This document shows, piece by piece, positions 19,629 to 27,550 of a stretch of DNA of 64,000 nucleotides. This stretch comes from Salinispora mooreana (GTDB lineage Bacteria > Actinomycetota > Actinomycetes > Mycobacteriales > Micromonosporaceae). The notes beneath the pieces are model-generated. The model made no database searches. It had not been told where the DNA came from and worked only from the letters and a program-made list of their open reading frames with translations. The translations under genes and the position numbers were made by a program. Location of the stretch: assembly GCF_000379065.1 (NCBI RefSeq), contig NZ_KB900614.1, positions 1,672,850-1,736,849 of the forward strand, written 5' to 3'. The stretch's first letter is position 1. Each line of letters opens with the position of its first letter.

Positions 19629-20371
19629 CAGATCGCCTTCACGAGCTTCAGTAGCGGGGAGGTATCACTCACGCCGAAAGTCGTCGTCCACAGCGCGGCG
19701 TCCTGCAGGTCCGCCGGGTGTCCGTCGGCGATGATCCGGCCGTTGAGCAGGACCAGTCGGCTACAGGTGTCCACTGCGGCCACGAGGTCATGGGTGGTCA
19801 TCAGTACCGCGTGCTCTGCACCAGCCAAACTGGTGAACAAGTCACCCAGTAGTTCCTGGGTGGGCATGTCCAGCCCGGTGAACGGCTCGTCCAGCAGGAG
19901 GATCCGCGGCGCGAGAGCCAGCGCGCGAGCGACCAGGACGCGTTGACGTTGCCCACCGGACAGCTCACCGACCGGGCGGCGACGCAGCTCGGTGAGCTGT
20001 ACTCGGTCCAGCGCGGCGCCGACAGCCCGCCAGTCGGCGACGCCGGGGCGGCGGAACAGCCCCATTCGGCCGGTCCGGCCACTCAACACGGCTTGCTCGA
20101 CGGAGATGGGAAAGTCCCAGGTGAACTCGTGGCGCTGGGGGACATAGCCGATCTCGCAGCGGCCGGGGCGCGACGGCTTGCCCCCGACCAGCACCCGGCC
20201 GGCGCGGATACCGGTCAGCGCCAGAATCGCGCGCAGCAAGGTGGTCTTGCCGGCGCCGTTCGGGCCAAGGAGCCCGACCAGCTCACCCCGGTCCAGGCGC
20301 AGGTTGATGTCCCGCAGGACCGGTCGGCCACCGAGATCCACCTCCAGCTGGTCCACCTCAAGCTCGCTCAA
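19628..20371 (-). CDS. Anchored-repeat-type metal ABC transporter, ATP-binding protein
   Basis: 247 residues, ZnuC-like. Walker A GPNGAGKTTL near residues 36-45, Q-loop region CEIGYVPQRHEF, ABC signature LSGGQRQRV, Walker B RILLLDEP, and H-loop MTTHD. Coupled by overlaps of four bases with the upstream anchor protein gene and one base with the permease gene. The TIGR03771-type ATPase of this system class. Confidence 0.94.
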   Translation of the reverse strand: MSELEVDQLEVDLGGRPVLRDINLRLDRGELVGLLGPNGAGKTTLLRAILALTGIRAGRVLVGGKPSRPGRCEIGYVPQRHEFTWDFPISVEQAVLSGRTGRMGLFRRPGVADWRAVGAALDRVQLTELRRRPVGELSGGQRQRVLVARALALAPRILLLDEPFTGLDMPTQELLGDLFTSLAGAEHAVLMTTHDLVAAVDTCSRLVLLNGRIIADGHPADLQDAALWTTTFGVSDTSPLLKLVKAI

Positions 20372-21348
20372 CGGTCACCCCCGGACAGCGAGGTCCCGCC
20401 TTCTCGCTCAGCCTGCCGCTTGGCCCGGCGTCCCCGCAGCAACAGAAGCACCAGGCCGGTGGCGAGCAGGACCGCCAGCGTCACCATCGCGGGGAGGAGC
20501 AGATTTATGGACTCGGCGGCTGGCTTGCCGGCCTCGGCGCGGTCGCTGACCGGTGAGGTCTGTTCCGCCGATCCGGGGAGGTCGGTGGTGGCGGTATACG
20601 CCTCGTCAACGCTGGTGCCGTCGCCCACGGCAAAGCGCAACATGCGGGTTGCTGACACTGTCTCACCGCTGATCAGGTCGGCGGACACCTGCACCGCGAT
20701 CAGGTAGACACCTGGTGCGGTGAAGACCCAGTTGGCGTGGGTGTGGGTGTTGACCTCCGCCCAGAACGGCTGGGCCTTCGGCTCGACGGAGCGCCACAGC
20801 GGCTCGGGGGCCGCGAAGTTCCCCGACTGCAGGTACGTCGTGAGGGTTCCGGGGCCGTCCACGCCGAGCAAGGAGAGGGTGACGCCACGGTCGATGCTCT
20901 GCATCACCCGGGGATCCTGGGTGTTCCAGCCGAGCCAGACGACATCGGGCTTCTGGACCTGCGGCACCACGTACACCTGTTCGCCGGCGTCAACGCCGAG
21001 AAACTCGTACGCCGGATCCTCCGGAACGGTCTGCAGTGCCGCGTCGGACACCCGCAACACCGTCTCGTCGGGGTCACGCCACACCGGCTGTGCCTGCGTA
21101 CCGTCGTGAATCAGCAGTGTCCACTGGTCATCGACGTAACGGGGGCCGAGGTCGATGTGTCCGGCACCGAGTTCCGCCCGACCGGTGGTGAGCGGCTGGT
21201 CGGCGGCGATCGACTGGCTGAGCCCCGGGGTGGGCTCCTGCGCCGCCGCGGCAGCCGGCATCGTCGTCAGCACGATCAGCACCGCGAGCACGCAGCGTGG
21301 GAGCAGCCCGCGTACGCGGGTGCGGCGTCGCACCCATCCGGATGTCAC
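20368..21348 (-). CDS. Membrane-anchored choice-of-anchor M protein
   Basis: 326 residues: signal peptide (RGLLPRCVLAVLIVLTTMPAAAAAQ), one M domain (GAGHIDLGPRYV, FLGVDAGEQVYVVPQ, VVWLGWNTQDP, DGPGTLTTYLQSG, NTHTHANWVFTAPGVYLIAVQVSA), a short linker, and a C-terminal transmembrane helix (INLLLPAMVTLAVLLATGLVLLLL) followed by RGRRAKRQAE. There is no LPxTG, so it is anchored by the helix. Sits between the binding-protein and ATPase genes with four-base overlaps on both sides, implying stoichiometric synthesis with the transporter. Confidence 0.9.
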   Translation of the reverse strand: MTSGWVRRRTRVRGLLPRCVLAVLIVLTTMPAAAAAQEPTPGLSQSIAADQPLTTGRAELGAGHIDLGPRYVDDQWTLLIHDGTQAQPVWRDPDETVLRVSDAALQTVPEDPAYEFLGVDAGEQVYVVPQVQKPDVVWLGWNTQDPRVMQSIDRGVTLSLLGVDGPGTLTTYLQSGNFAAPEPLWRSVEPKAQPFWAEVNTHTHANWVFTAPGVYLIAVQVSADLISGETVSATRMLRFAVGDGTSVDEAYTATTDLPGSAEQTSPVSDRAEAGKPAAESINLLLPAMVTLAVLLATGLVLLLLRGRRAKRQAEREGGTSLSGGDR

Positions 21349-22943
21349 TGAGGCCTCCCCTGGTTGGTGGTGGTCAGACAGTCACGCAGCGATTCAGCGT
21401 TGAACCGCATCATCTGCACGTAGTTGGTGATGTCGCGGTCGAAGGTGTCGCCGTAGATCGCACACACCCGGAGCCCTTCCTCACGGGCCACCTCGTTGAG
21501 GGTGGTAGACCGGGCTGCCAGGTTCGGCTCCAGGAACACCGCCGGGATCTTCAGGTTGCGGATCGTCTCGGTAAGACGGCGCCGGTCGGCAAGGCTCGGT
21601 TCGACGGCCGGGTTCGGGGCGACGAACCCGGAGATGTTCACCCCGTACGCCTGGCCGAGGTAGCCAAAGGCGTCATGAGTGGTGATCAGGTGCCGTCGCG
21701 ACGGCGGAATCTCGGCGATGGTGTTGCGCACGTACGTGTCGAGCTGCTCCAAGCTGTGGATGTAGGCCGAGGCGTTCGACCGATAGGTCGCCGCGCCTCG
21801 GGGATCGGCCTCGATGAGGGTGTCGCGGATAAGTTCGGTGTAGGAGATCGCGTTTCGCACGTTCTGCCACAGGTGCGGGTCGATCTCCCCGTGTACGTGT
21901 TTGCCGAGTACCGCCTGCGGAAGCTGGTACACCCGACTACCGGGTCGGCCGAGGAACCGGAGCCGGCGATCGCCGGGCACCTCCAGCAGCGCCTTACCCG
22001 GCACCTCGATGACCGTGCGGGCCGGATCGTAGACCCGCTGTTCGGCTTCCCCGCTGCCCTCCGGGTCGGCGAACAGGTAGAGCCGTTGCTGATCGAGGTC
22101 AACGGTGAGATCAGCGTGGCCGGCATTCAGGACCGTCGCCTCGGGCATGCCCGGCACCGAGTAAGGATCCACCCCGACGGCGAACGTGAATTCCTGCTCG
22201 CCCATCGGAACCGATGGTGCCTGCGGGTCAACGGACAGCGTCGCCCGCATGCTCAGCCGGTAAACACCGGGTTTGGTAAACGCCCAGCTCATGTGCGTGT
22301 GCGCGTCGGGTGGGAGCACGGCGGTGTCGGCACGGAAGCCATTGGCCGGATCGAACCCGTCGGTGGAGTCAACGTAGACCGACGGGTTGCCGAACGACTC
22401 GGTGAGGTAGGCGACCACACCACCCGGACCGTCAGCCGACGTCGCGCTGAGCAACACGTCCGAGGCGCGGTTCGCACCGTGCACCGCACCGGTCCCCCGT
22501 ACCCGCATGCCCAGCCAGAGGGTGTCCAGCGACACGTCCTCGACCAGCGGAATGATCTCCGCGGCGTACTTCACCGCTCCCTCTGCCAGCGAGATGTTCG
22601 GCACCCCCGCGCGCAGGTTGGCGTCCAGCGCCTTGATGATGGCCTGCTCTTCGAGTAGCAGATAGTTACTGAAGGCGACGTCGGCGTAGACCACGTCCCG
22701 GATGTCGCGAAGCGACGGCTCATAGCTGTGCGGATCTGCACCGTCGCGCACCAGCGAACTGACCGCTACCCGGTCACCGCCGACGTTGTGCACCAGGTCG
22801 CGCAGGATTCCGGTGGTCGTGATGACCTGTAGGCGCTCGTCGTTCGCGCTCAACGCCACCTCCGACCGACAGCCGGCGACCAGCCCCACAATCAGCAGCG
22901 GCAGGATCGCCCGCCGCAACCAGGACCGGGGCGCCGGAATCAC
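21345..22943 (-). CDS. ZnuA-type substrate-binding lipoprotein with inserted (permuted) M domain
   Basis: 532 residues from GTG 22943, which overlaps the preceding stop. Lipobox LLIVGLVAGC. Cluster A-I metal-binding fold split in two: N-lobe (LQVITTTGILRDLVHNVGGDRVAVSSLVRDGADPHSYEPS, first metal His) to about residue 130, and C-lobe from about residue 350 (GEIDPHLWQNVRNA, THDAFGYLGQAYG, GDTFD). Between them are about 210 residues of M-domain sequence in swapped order: the C-terminal half first (TLWLGM at about 144, HTHMSWAF at about 217), then the N-terminal half (GHADL at about 274, FLGRPG, VYQLPQ at about 339). TIGR03772-type. It delivers the metal to the permease. Confidence 0.92.
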   Translation of the reverse strand: MIPAPRSWLRRAILPLLIVGLVAGCRSEVALSANDERLQVITTTGILRDLVHNVGGDRVAVSSLVRDGADPHSYEPSLRDIRDVVYADVAFSNYLLLEEQAIIKALDANLRAGVPNISLAEGAVKYAAEIIPLVEDVSLDTLWLGMRVRGTGAVHGANRASDVLLSATSADGPGGVVAYLTESFGNPSVYVDSTDGFDPANGFRADTAVLPPDAHTHMSWAFTKPGVYRLSMRATLSVDPQAPSVPMGEQEFTFAVGVDPYSVPGMPEATVLNAGHADLTVDLDQQRLYLFADPEGSGEAEQRVYDPARTVIEVPGKALLEVPGDRRLRFLGRPGSRVYQLPQAVLGKHVHGEIDPHLWQNVRNAISYTELIRDTLIEADPRGAATYRSNASAYIHSLEQLDTYVRNTIAEIPPSRRHLITTHDAFGYLGQAYGVNISGFVAPNPAVEPSLADRRRLTETIRNLKIPAVFLEPNLAARSTTLNEVAREEGLRVCAIYGDTFDRDITNYVQMMRFNAESLRDCLTTTNQGRPQ

Positions 22944-24523
22944 GAGCCCTCCTGGTTGGTGCCAGCACGGCGACGGGCGAGCAGCACCAGCAACGCCCCG
23001 GCGACAACAAGGACAACGCCAACCGTGCCCGCCAGCAACACCCACCCCGCGCCCGTACGCGGCAGCGGGCCGGTGCCACCCTGGTCCTGTCCGTCGTCCC
23101 CGGAGCCGCTGCCCGATCCAAAGCCACCGCTCGGGTCGGTGCTATCGCCGACGGCAATGGTGAGCGTCTTCGTGTCGGTGACCGCCTGGCCGGCGGTGGT
23201 GGTGCCGCTCATCTGCACCGCGAGGCGGTACAGGCCGGGCTTACTGAAAGCCCAGTTGCCGTGCGCGTGCGTGTTCAGCGGAACAGCCAGCTGCTGCGGG
23301 AACGACGTCGCGGAGTCGAACAGCACGTCGGCCTCGCCGAACGAGCCGGTCAGGAAGAGCGCGAACCGCCCGGGCCCGTCAACGCCCTTCAGCGTCCAGG
23401 TGACGTCGCCCTTGATACCGGAAACGACCGACTCGTGCTGGGTGTTCCAGCCCGGCCAGACGATGCCGGACTGCTGGGACTGTGGCAGCAGCCAGACCGA
23501 ATCGCCCTGCGGACCGAGAAAGTCCGCACCGGCGGGTACAGTGATCTTCGCGTTGTCCTTGATCCGCAACACCACGTCGGCGGTCTCTCGCCAGACAGCC
23601 GGGCTGGTGCGATCGTCCTTGATCCGAATTGTCCAGTCGGCTCCGGAGAGTTGCGGCCCCATGTCGACGTGTCCATCGGCGATGACCTGCTGGGCACCCG
23701 TCTCCGTGGTGGTGCCCGTCTTCGCGGCCGCTGGCGCCATCGGCGCGGCGAGAGGTTTCGGTGTCGCAGTCGGCCTCACTTCGGCGACGGTCGGGGCGAG
23801 CGCCGCCGTGTCCGGCTGGCTGCCGGGCCGCGGAGGCTGCGCAGCCGACGGCAGCACCTGCCCAGCCGGGACGATCTCGGGTACGCGAACCCGATATGTC
23901 GCCTCAGCGCTGGCCGCCTTGCCGGAGCGCAGGTCCGCCGACACGGTCAGCGTGAGCCGATAGTCGCCGGCGGCGTCGAAGGCCCACACCACACCATCGG
24001 TACGCGTAGCCGCTGGTAGTCGCAGAGACCGCGGCAGATTCGTGCCGCTGCCGAACAACGCGGTCGCCCCTTCGAGGCCCGACAATTGGTAGGCGGTGAA
24101 GTTGCCCGGCCCCTCGACCGACCGCAGGCGCAGCGTCACCATGTCCTCGGTGACAGCGCCCAGAGGTACCCCGGTGGTGTCCAGGGTGGGGAATTTGGTG
24201 TCGCCGGCGGACAGCGACCACACCGGCTGGCCCGCCGGCCCCAGGAAGGCAAGGGCTGACCTGGCCGGAACCCGGCCCGCCAAACCCCCGTCAGGGCCGA
24301 GCACCACCTCGGCCGGGTCGTAGCCTGGCACGTCGCGGGCCACCTGGCCGGCGTCTCGGATTCGCAGTGACATCGCGTCACCGTCGAGCGTCACCGAAAC
24401 CAGGTCCGCATCGGTCGCGCCTATCGTGGCCGTTTCAGCGACAGCCGGCGCGGCCCCTACGGCCAGGGCCAGGACGGCCAGGGCAAGGCCGGCCGCGCCG
24501 GCACCCCTGCTTTTCATCGTCAT
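22940..24523 (-). CDS. Wall protein with two M domains and LPxTG-like signal
   Basis: 527 residues. Signal peptide (GAAGLALAVLALAVGAAPAVA). Domain 1 (about residues 35-215) has lost all three histidines (TDADLVSV; RTDGVVWAFDAAGDY). A Pro/Ala/Thr-rich linker follows, then domain 2 (about 285-455), intact: ADGHVDMGPQL, FLGPQGDSVWLLPQ, IVWPGWNTQHE, NTHAHGNWAFSKPGLY. A Gly/Ser/Asp linker then ends in LPRTGAGWVLLAGTVGVVLVVAGALLVLLARRRAG, a sortase-type motif, helix and positive tail. TIGR03773-like. Coupled both sides by short overlaps. No sortase gene is in the window, so covalent anchoring is inferred. Confidence 0.9.
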   Translation of the reverse strand: MTMKSRGAGAAGLALAVLALAVGAAPAVAETATIGATDADLVSVTLDGDAMSLRIRDAGQVARDVPGYDPAEVVLGPDGGLAGRVPARSALAFLGPAGQPVWSLSAGDTKFPTLDTTGVPLGAVTEDMVTLRLRSVEGPGNFTAYQLSGLEGATALFGSGTNLPRSLRLPAATRTDGVVWAFDAAGDYRLTLTVSADLRSGKAASAEATYRVRVPEIVPAGQVLPSAAQPPRPGSQPDTAALAPTVAEVRPTATPKPLAAPMAPAAAKTGTTTETGAQQVIADGHVDMGPQLSGADWTIRIKDDRTSPAVWRETADVVLRIKDNAKITVPAGADFLGPQGDSVWLLPQSQQSGIVWPGWNTQHESVVSGIKGDVTWTLKGVDGPGRFALFLTGSFGEADVLFDSATSFPQQLAVPLNTHAHGNWAFSKPGLYRLAVQMSGTTTAGQAVTDTKTLTIAVGDSTDPSGGFGSGSGSGDDGQDQGGTGPLPRTGAGWVLLAGTVGVVLVVAGALLVLLARRRAGTNQEGS

Positions 24524-25638
24524 TGCTCGCTCCCCAGGCGACGTGATGGTGTTGTCTCGTGCGGTTCCTGAGCGGCACCGTTGTTGGCAGCGTCCTGCGG
24601 CGTCGTCCGGCTCGCCTCCGACCGGCCCTGCTCACGGGCGGTCGCCACCGCCTGCGCGATCGCTCGAAGCTGCCGGCGGCGGGCAACGATCAGCAGCCAC
24701 CCGGCGAGCCCGATCGGGATCAGTAGGGCCAGCTGTAGCCAGGGCACCGCCCAGACGGTGGCCCGCGTCGTATCGCCCCGCGGTGGCGGGTCAAGGACCT
24801 GGTCGCCGACGGCGGCGGGGGTGACAGTGAGCCTCGTGGTCAGCCGGAAGAGCGGCGGCACACCCGTCATCCGTACGGTGGTGGTCACCTCACCACCCGG
24901 CAGGATCTCCGGTAGGCCCGCCGCTTCCACAGAACGTCGGCCGAGGCCGAGGGGGCCGGCCACCTCAAGCGTGGGTAGGCCGGTGAGCCGGACGTTGCCG
25001 GTATTGCGGACGGTGACGGTGGCGGTGAGCGTGCCACCGACCAGGGGGTTCAGCGACCCGGTGTGCCGTACCCGAAGGTTCTCGACAGTCAACGCGGGTC
25101 TCAGCTCTCCAGTGACCCGCAGGTAGATCCGGGCGCCGACGCGGTGATCGACGGCGACCTGGTTGCCCTGGCCATCCGCCGCCGTGGTGGCGAGTGACGC
25201 GACAACACCTCCGGCGTGGTCGCCCGGTGTGGCGTTCTCCGGAACCGTAAGGGTGAACGGAACATTCAGTCGCGACGTTGACGGGATCGTCACACTGCGT
25301 TCGGTGAAGCGGACCCAGGAACCCACATCAGTGGGTTGCTGACCGCCGGCCAGCAGGTCAAAACCGCCGTTTTCGGTGGTGAAGGCGTCGCTGGCGTAGA
25401 GGTTCAGGGTGAGCGGACGCGTCGAGTGATTGGTGACCGCGACGTAGTCGGTCACCGTCGCGCCGGGGTTGAGCTTGTAGGTGAAAGCCGGGCGGCCGTT
25501 CGGTCCGTCCGGACTCGATGGCGCCACCCCCCAGGTCACCGCGGATGGAGCCGACGACGGGCCCGGTGGCGGCGTGGGTGGGGCCGAGGCGGCGCCGAGC
25601 AGGGCGAGGCCGGTGGCGATGGCGGCGAGCAGGCGCAT
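24520..25638 (-). CDS. WxL-interacting-protein-like (DUF916) membrane-anchored surface protein
   Basis: About 372 residues from ATG 25638 (MRLLAAIATGLALLGAASA signal). The next region matches the peptidoglycan-binding half of WxL-interacting proteins: TWGVAPSS, FTYKLNPGATVTDYVAVTNHSTRPLTLNLYASDAFTTENGGFDLL, WVRFTERSVTIPSTSRLNVPFTLTVPENATPGDHAGGVVASL, then IYLRVTGELRPALTVENLRV. A second immunoglobulin-like domain leads to a C-terminal membrane helix (LQLALLIPIGLAGWLLIVARRR) and basic cytoplasmic tail. In Firmicutes such proteins tether WxL-domain proteins to the wall. The neighbour upstream has a WxL-like C-terminus, so the pair is consistent. Confidence 0.8.
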   Translation of the reverse strand: MRLLAAIATGLALLGAASAPPTPPPGPSSAPSAVTWGVAPSSPDGPNGRPAFTYKLNPGATVTDYVAVTNHSTRPLTLNLYASDAFTTENGGFDLLAGGQQPTDVGSWVRFTERSVTIPSTSRLNVPFTLTVPENATPGDHAGGVVASLATTAADGQGNQVAVDHRVGARIYLRVTGELRPALTVENLRVRHTGSLNPLVGGTLTATVTVRNTGNVRLTGLPTLEVAGPLGLGRRSVEAAGLPEILPGGEVTTTVRMTGVPPLFRLTTRLTVTPAAVGDQVLDPPPRGDTTRATVWAVPWLQLALLIPIGLAGWLLIVARRRQLRAIAQAVATAREQGRSEASRTTPQDAANNGAAQEPHETTPSRRLGSEQ

Positions 25639-25761
25639 GGGGGCGACGATTTCCGTTCCGTGGGGCAGGGAATGGGTGGGCGGGCGCGGTTGCGCTCCGC
25701 CCACCCCGCAGCTGTCCGGGGCCCTGAGGTCAGTGCCGGGCCCTCGGACCGGCCGGCACCC

Positions 25762-27231
25762 TTAGATCGCGGTAAGGGTGAGGGTCGCAGTGTAGGTTCC
25801 CGCGGCCGTCTCGGTGGGCAGGCTGAGCCGCAGCCCGGCACCCAGTTGGGCGGTGCCCCGCCCGGCCTCGTTCGGCGCCGAGCCCAGAACCGCGCTGCTG
25901 CCGAGGCCGCCGCCGCTGCCGACGACGTACGGTGCCACCTCGGGGCCGGCCACGACCCCCTGCCCGGCGCCCTGAGCCAGGACCCGGGGGGTCCAGCCGA
26001 GGTAGCCGGCGCTGAAGGAAGAGCCGTCGGGACCGGCGAAGTCATCCGGGATCTGCCCGGATGCGCTCCAGCCGGGTTGACCGGCGCGGGTGTCGGTCAC
26101 CGTGACGGGCCGGAGCTCACCACTGCTCTCCCATCGGTCACCGGCGCTGTTGAGCTGGGCGGGTGGCAGCACCACCGCCCGGTCGTCCGGGTCAACGCTG
26201 ATGACCAGGGAGCCCTGGGTCTCGTCGATCGACGCGGTGATCGTCTGTGAGTTCCCTGGCTCCGCCGGCGCGAACGCCACCCAGAGAATAACCGGCTCGC
26301 TGACGGCCGACACCACGTCATCGTCGTCGTAGAGCTTGGCCAGGTACTCGCAGGCGTTCAGCTCCCGGGTCGCGGTGAACGAGTAGCTGGCACCCGCCTC
26401 GCCCGGGATCATCGTCCAGTCCGTCGCACCCGGACACCTGCTGAACCAGTGGTAGGAATCCAGCTCGGTCTGCGGCGTCTGCACCGCGTTGAGCGTGACG
26501 GTGTCGTTGGGCTGGTACTCATCGGCCATGCCGCTGACCGACAGGCCGACCTCCGAGCCGTCACCGGGCAGTTCGCCGACGAGGAACGAATAGTCCACCG
26601 GTCCGGTGCTGATCGTGGTGCCGCCGGTCAGCGTCGCATCGACCTGGAACGTCAGCGTGTAGTCGCCCAGCGCGCTGAACGCCCAGTTCGAGTGCGCATG
26701 GGTGTGCACCGGCACCTCGATCGCGCCCGGAAGCCCGTCATCCCCGCGGAACTTGATGATCGGACCACCGAACGAGTCCTGCGTGAACAACGTGACGTTT
26801 CCCGGCCCCTGCACCTCGACCAGGCTCAGTCGCACCGTGTCGTTCTCGAACACATCGGACTCGAGAGTCGTGGTGTTCCAACCCGGCCAGAGCAGATCCG
26901 GGTCCTGGGTCATCGGCAGCAGCCAGATCTGGCTACCTGCCGGGCCGAGGAAGGCGAACCGGGGATCGTCCGGAACGGCCATCGCCGCCTCCGGCAGGAC
27001 CTGGAACGTGACATCCGCCGGATCCCGGACCACGGCTGGGCTGAACGTGTCGTCATTGACCTTCAACGACAGACTGCCGTCGCTGTAGCGCACGTCGATC
27101 GCGTCGGCGTGCCCCTTGGACAGCACCACCTTCTCCGCCGCCAAAGCAGCGACCGGCGCCGCCACCAGGCCAACGACCACCGCCCCGGCTAACAGGGCCG
27201 CAAAGCCGCGAGCCCGCACCGTCGCATTCAT
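25762..27231 (-). CDS. Secreted M-domain protein with WxL-like C-terminus; first gene of the ABC operon
   Basis: 489 residues from ATG 27231, preceded by AGGGGAGG. Signal peptide ARGFAALLAGAVVVGLVAAPVAALA. M domain: SKGHADAIDVRY, FLGPAGSQIWLLPM, LLWPGWNTTTL, VQGPGNVTLFTQ, HTHAHSNWAFSALGDY. An Ig-like segment with one Cys pair (SRCPGATDW ... LNACEYLAKL) follows, then a C-terminal 180 residues resembling a WxL domain: LRPVTVTDTRAGQPGWSASGQI, FSAGYLGWTPRV, GTAQLGAGLRLSLPTETAAGTYTATLTLTAI. No membrane anchor, as expected for non-covalent WxL attachment. Its promoter region is shared with the divergent MerR-PP2C gene. Confidence 0.82.
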   Translation of the reverse strand: MNATVRARGFAALLAGAVVVGLVAAPVAALAAEKVVLSKGHADAIDVRYSDGSLSLKVNDDTFSPAVVRDPADVTFQVLPEAAMAVPDDPRFAFLGPAGSQIWLLPMTQDPDLLWPGWNTTTLESDVFENDTVRLSLVEVQGPGNVTLFTQDSFGGPIIKFRGDDGLPGAIEVPVHTHAHSNWAFSALGDYTLTFQVDATLTGGTTISTGPVDYSFLVGELPGDGSEVGLSVSGMADEYQPNDTVTLNAVQTPQTELDSYHWFSRCPGATDWTMIPGEAGASYSFTATRELNACEYLAKLYDDDDVVSAVSEPVILWVAFAPAEPGNSQTITASIDETQGSLVISVDPDDRAVVLPPAQLNSAGDRWESSGELRPVTVTDTRAGQPGWSASGQIPDDFAGPDGSSFSAGYLGWTPRVLAQGAGQGVVAGPEVAPYVVGSGGGLGSSAVLGSAPNEAGRGTAQLGAGLRLSLPTETAAGTYTATLTLTAI

Positions 27232-27550
27232 GCCTCCCCTTTCACACCGCGTGCCCACGCGGTGGTACGTGGTGGTGTCACCGTCGGTCTGCCGGGCCAG
27301 CAGATCTTCGGCTCGCACGCCGCGAGGCGTGTCGACAACGGTAACGACAACGGTTTTCATTATTGCACTGTTGGTCAACCAGTTCCACGCGGGGATGGAG
27401 GCGATCCCACGCACCGCCAGCTACACCTGCCCCGCCACTGGCCCCGCACCTGCCATCGGGCAGGCCCTACTCGCCCTTTGACCTTGCCCCTTGGGCAAGC
27501 AGCACTGTGGTCCGTGCCGGCCACCCGGCCGGCACGAGGAGGATGACACC
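27232..27550. promoter_or_regulatory. Divergent promoter region with Zur-like site and direct repeat
   Basis: Between the leftward ABC operon and the rightward MerR-PP2C gene. GTAACGACAACGGTTTTC (27341-27358) resembles the inverted repeat at 18482-18499. The 10-mer CGACAACGGT occurs twice at a 12-base pitch (27333-27342 and 27345-27354), overlapping it. The AT-rich TTTTCATTATTGCAC that follows is the only low-GC patch here and probably holds the operon promoter. Confidence 0.5.

Noticed and set aside
21297..22658. 453-codon open frame antisense to the binding lipoprotein
   Set aside because: Antisense shadow in GC-rich DNA; the minus strand encodes a clear ZnuA-type protein.
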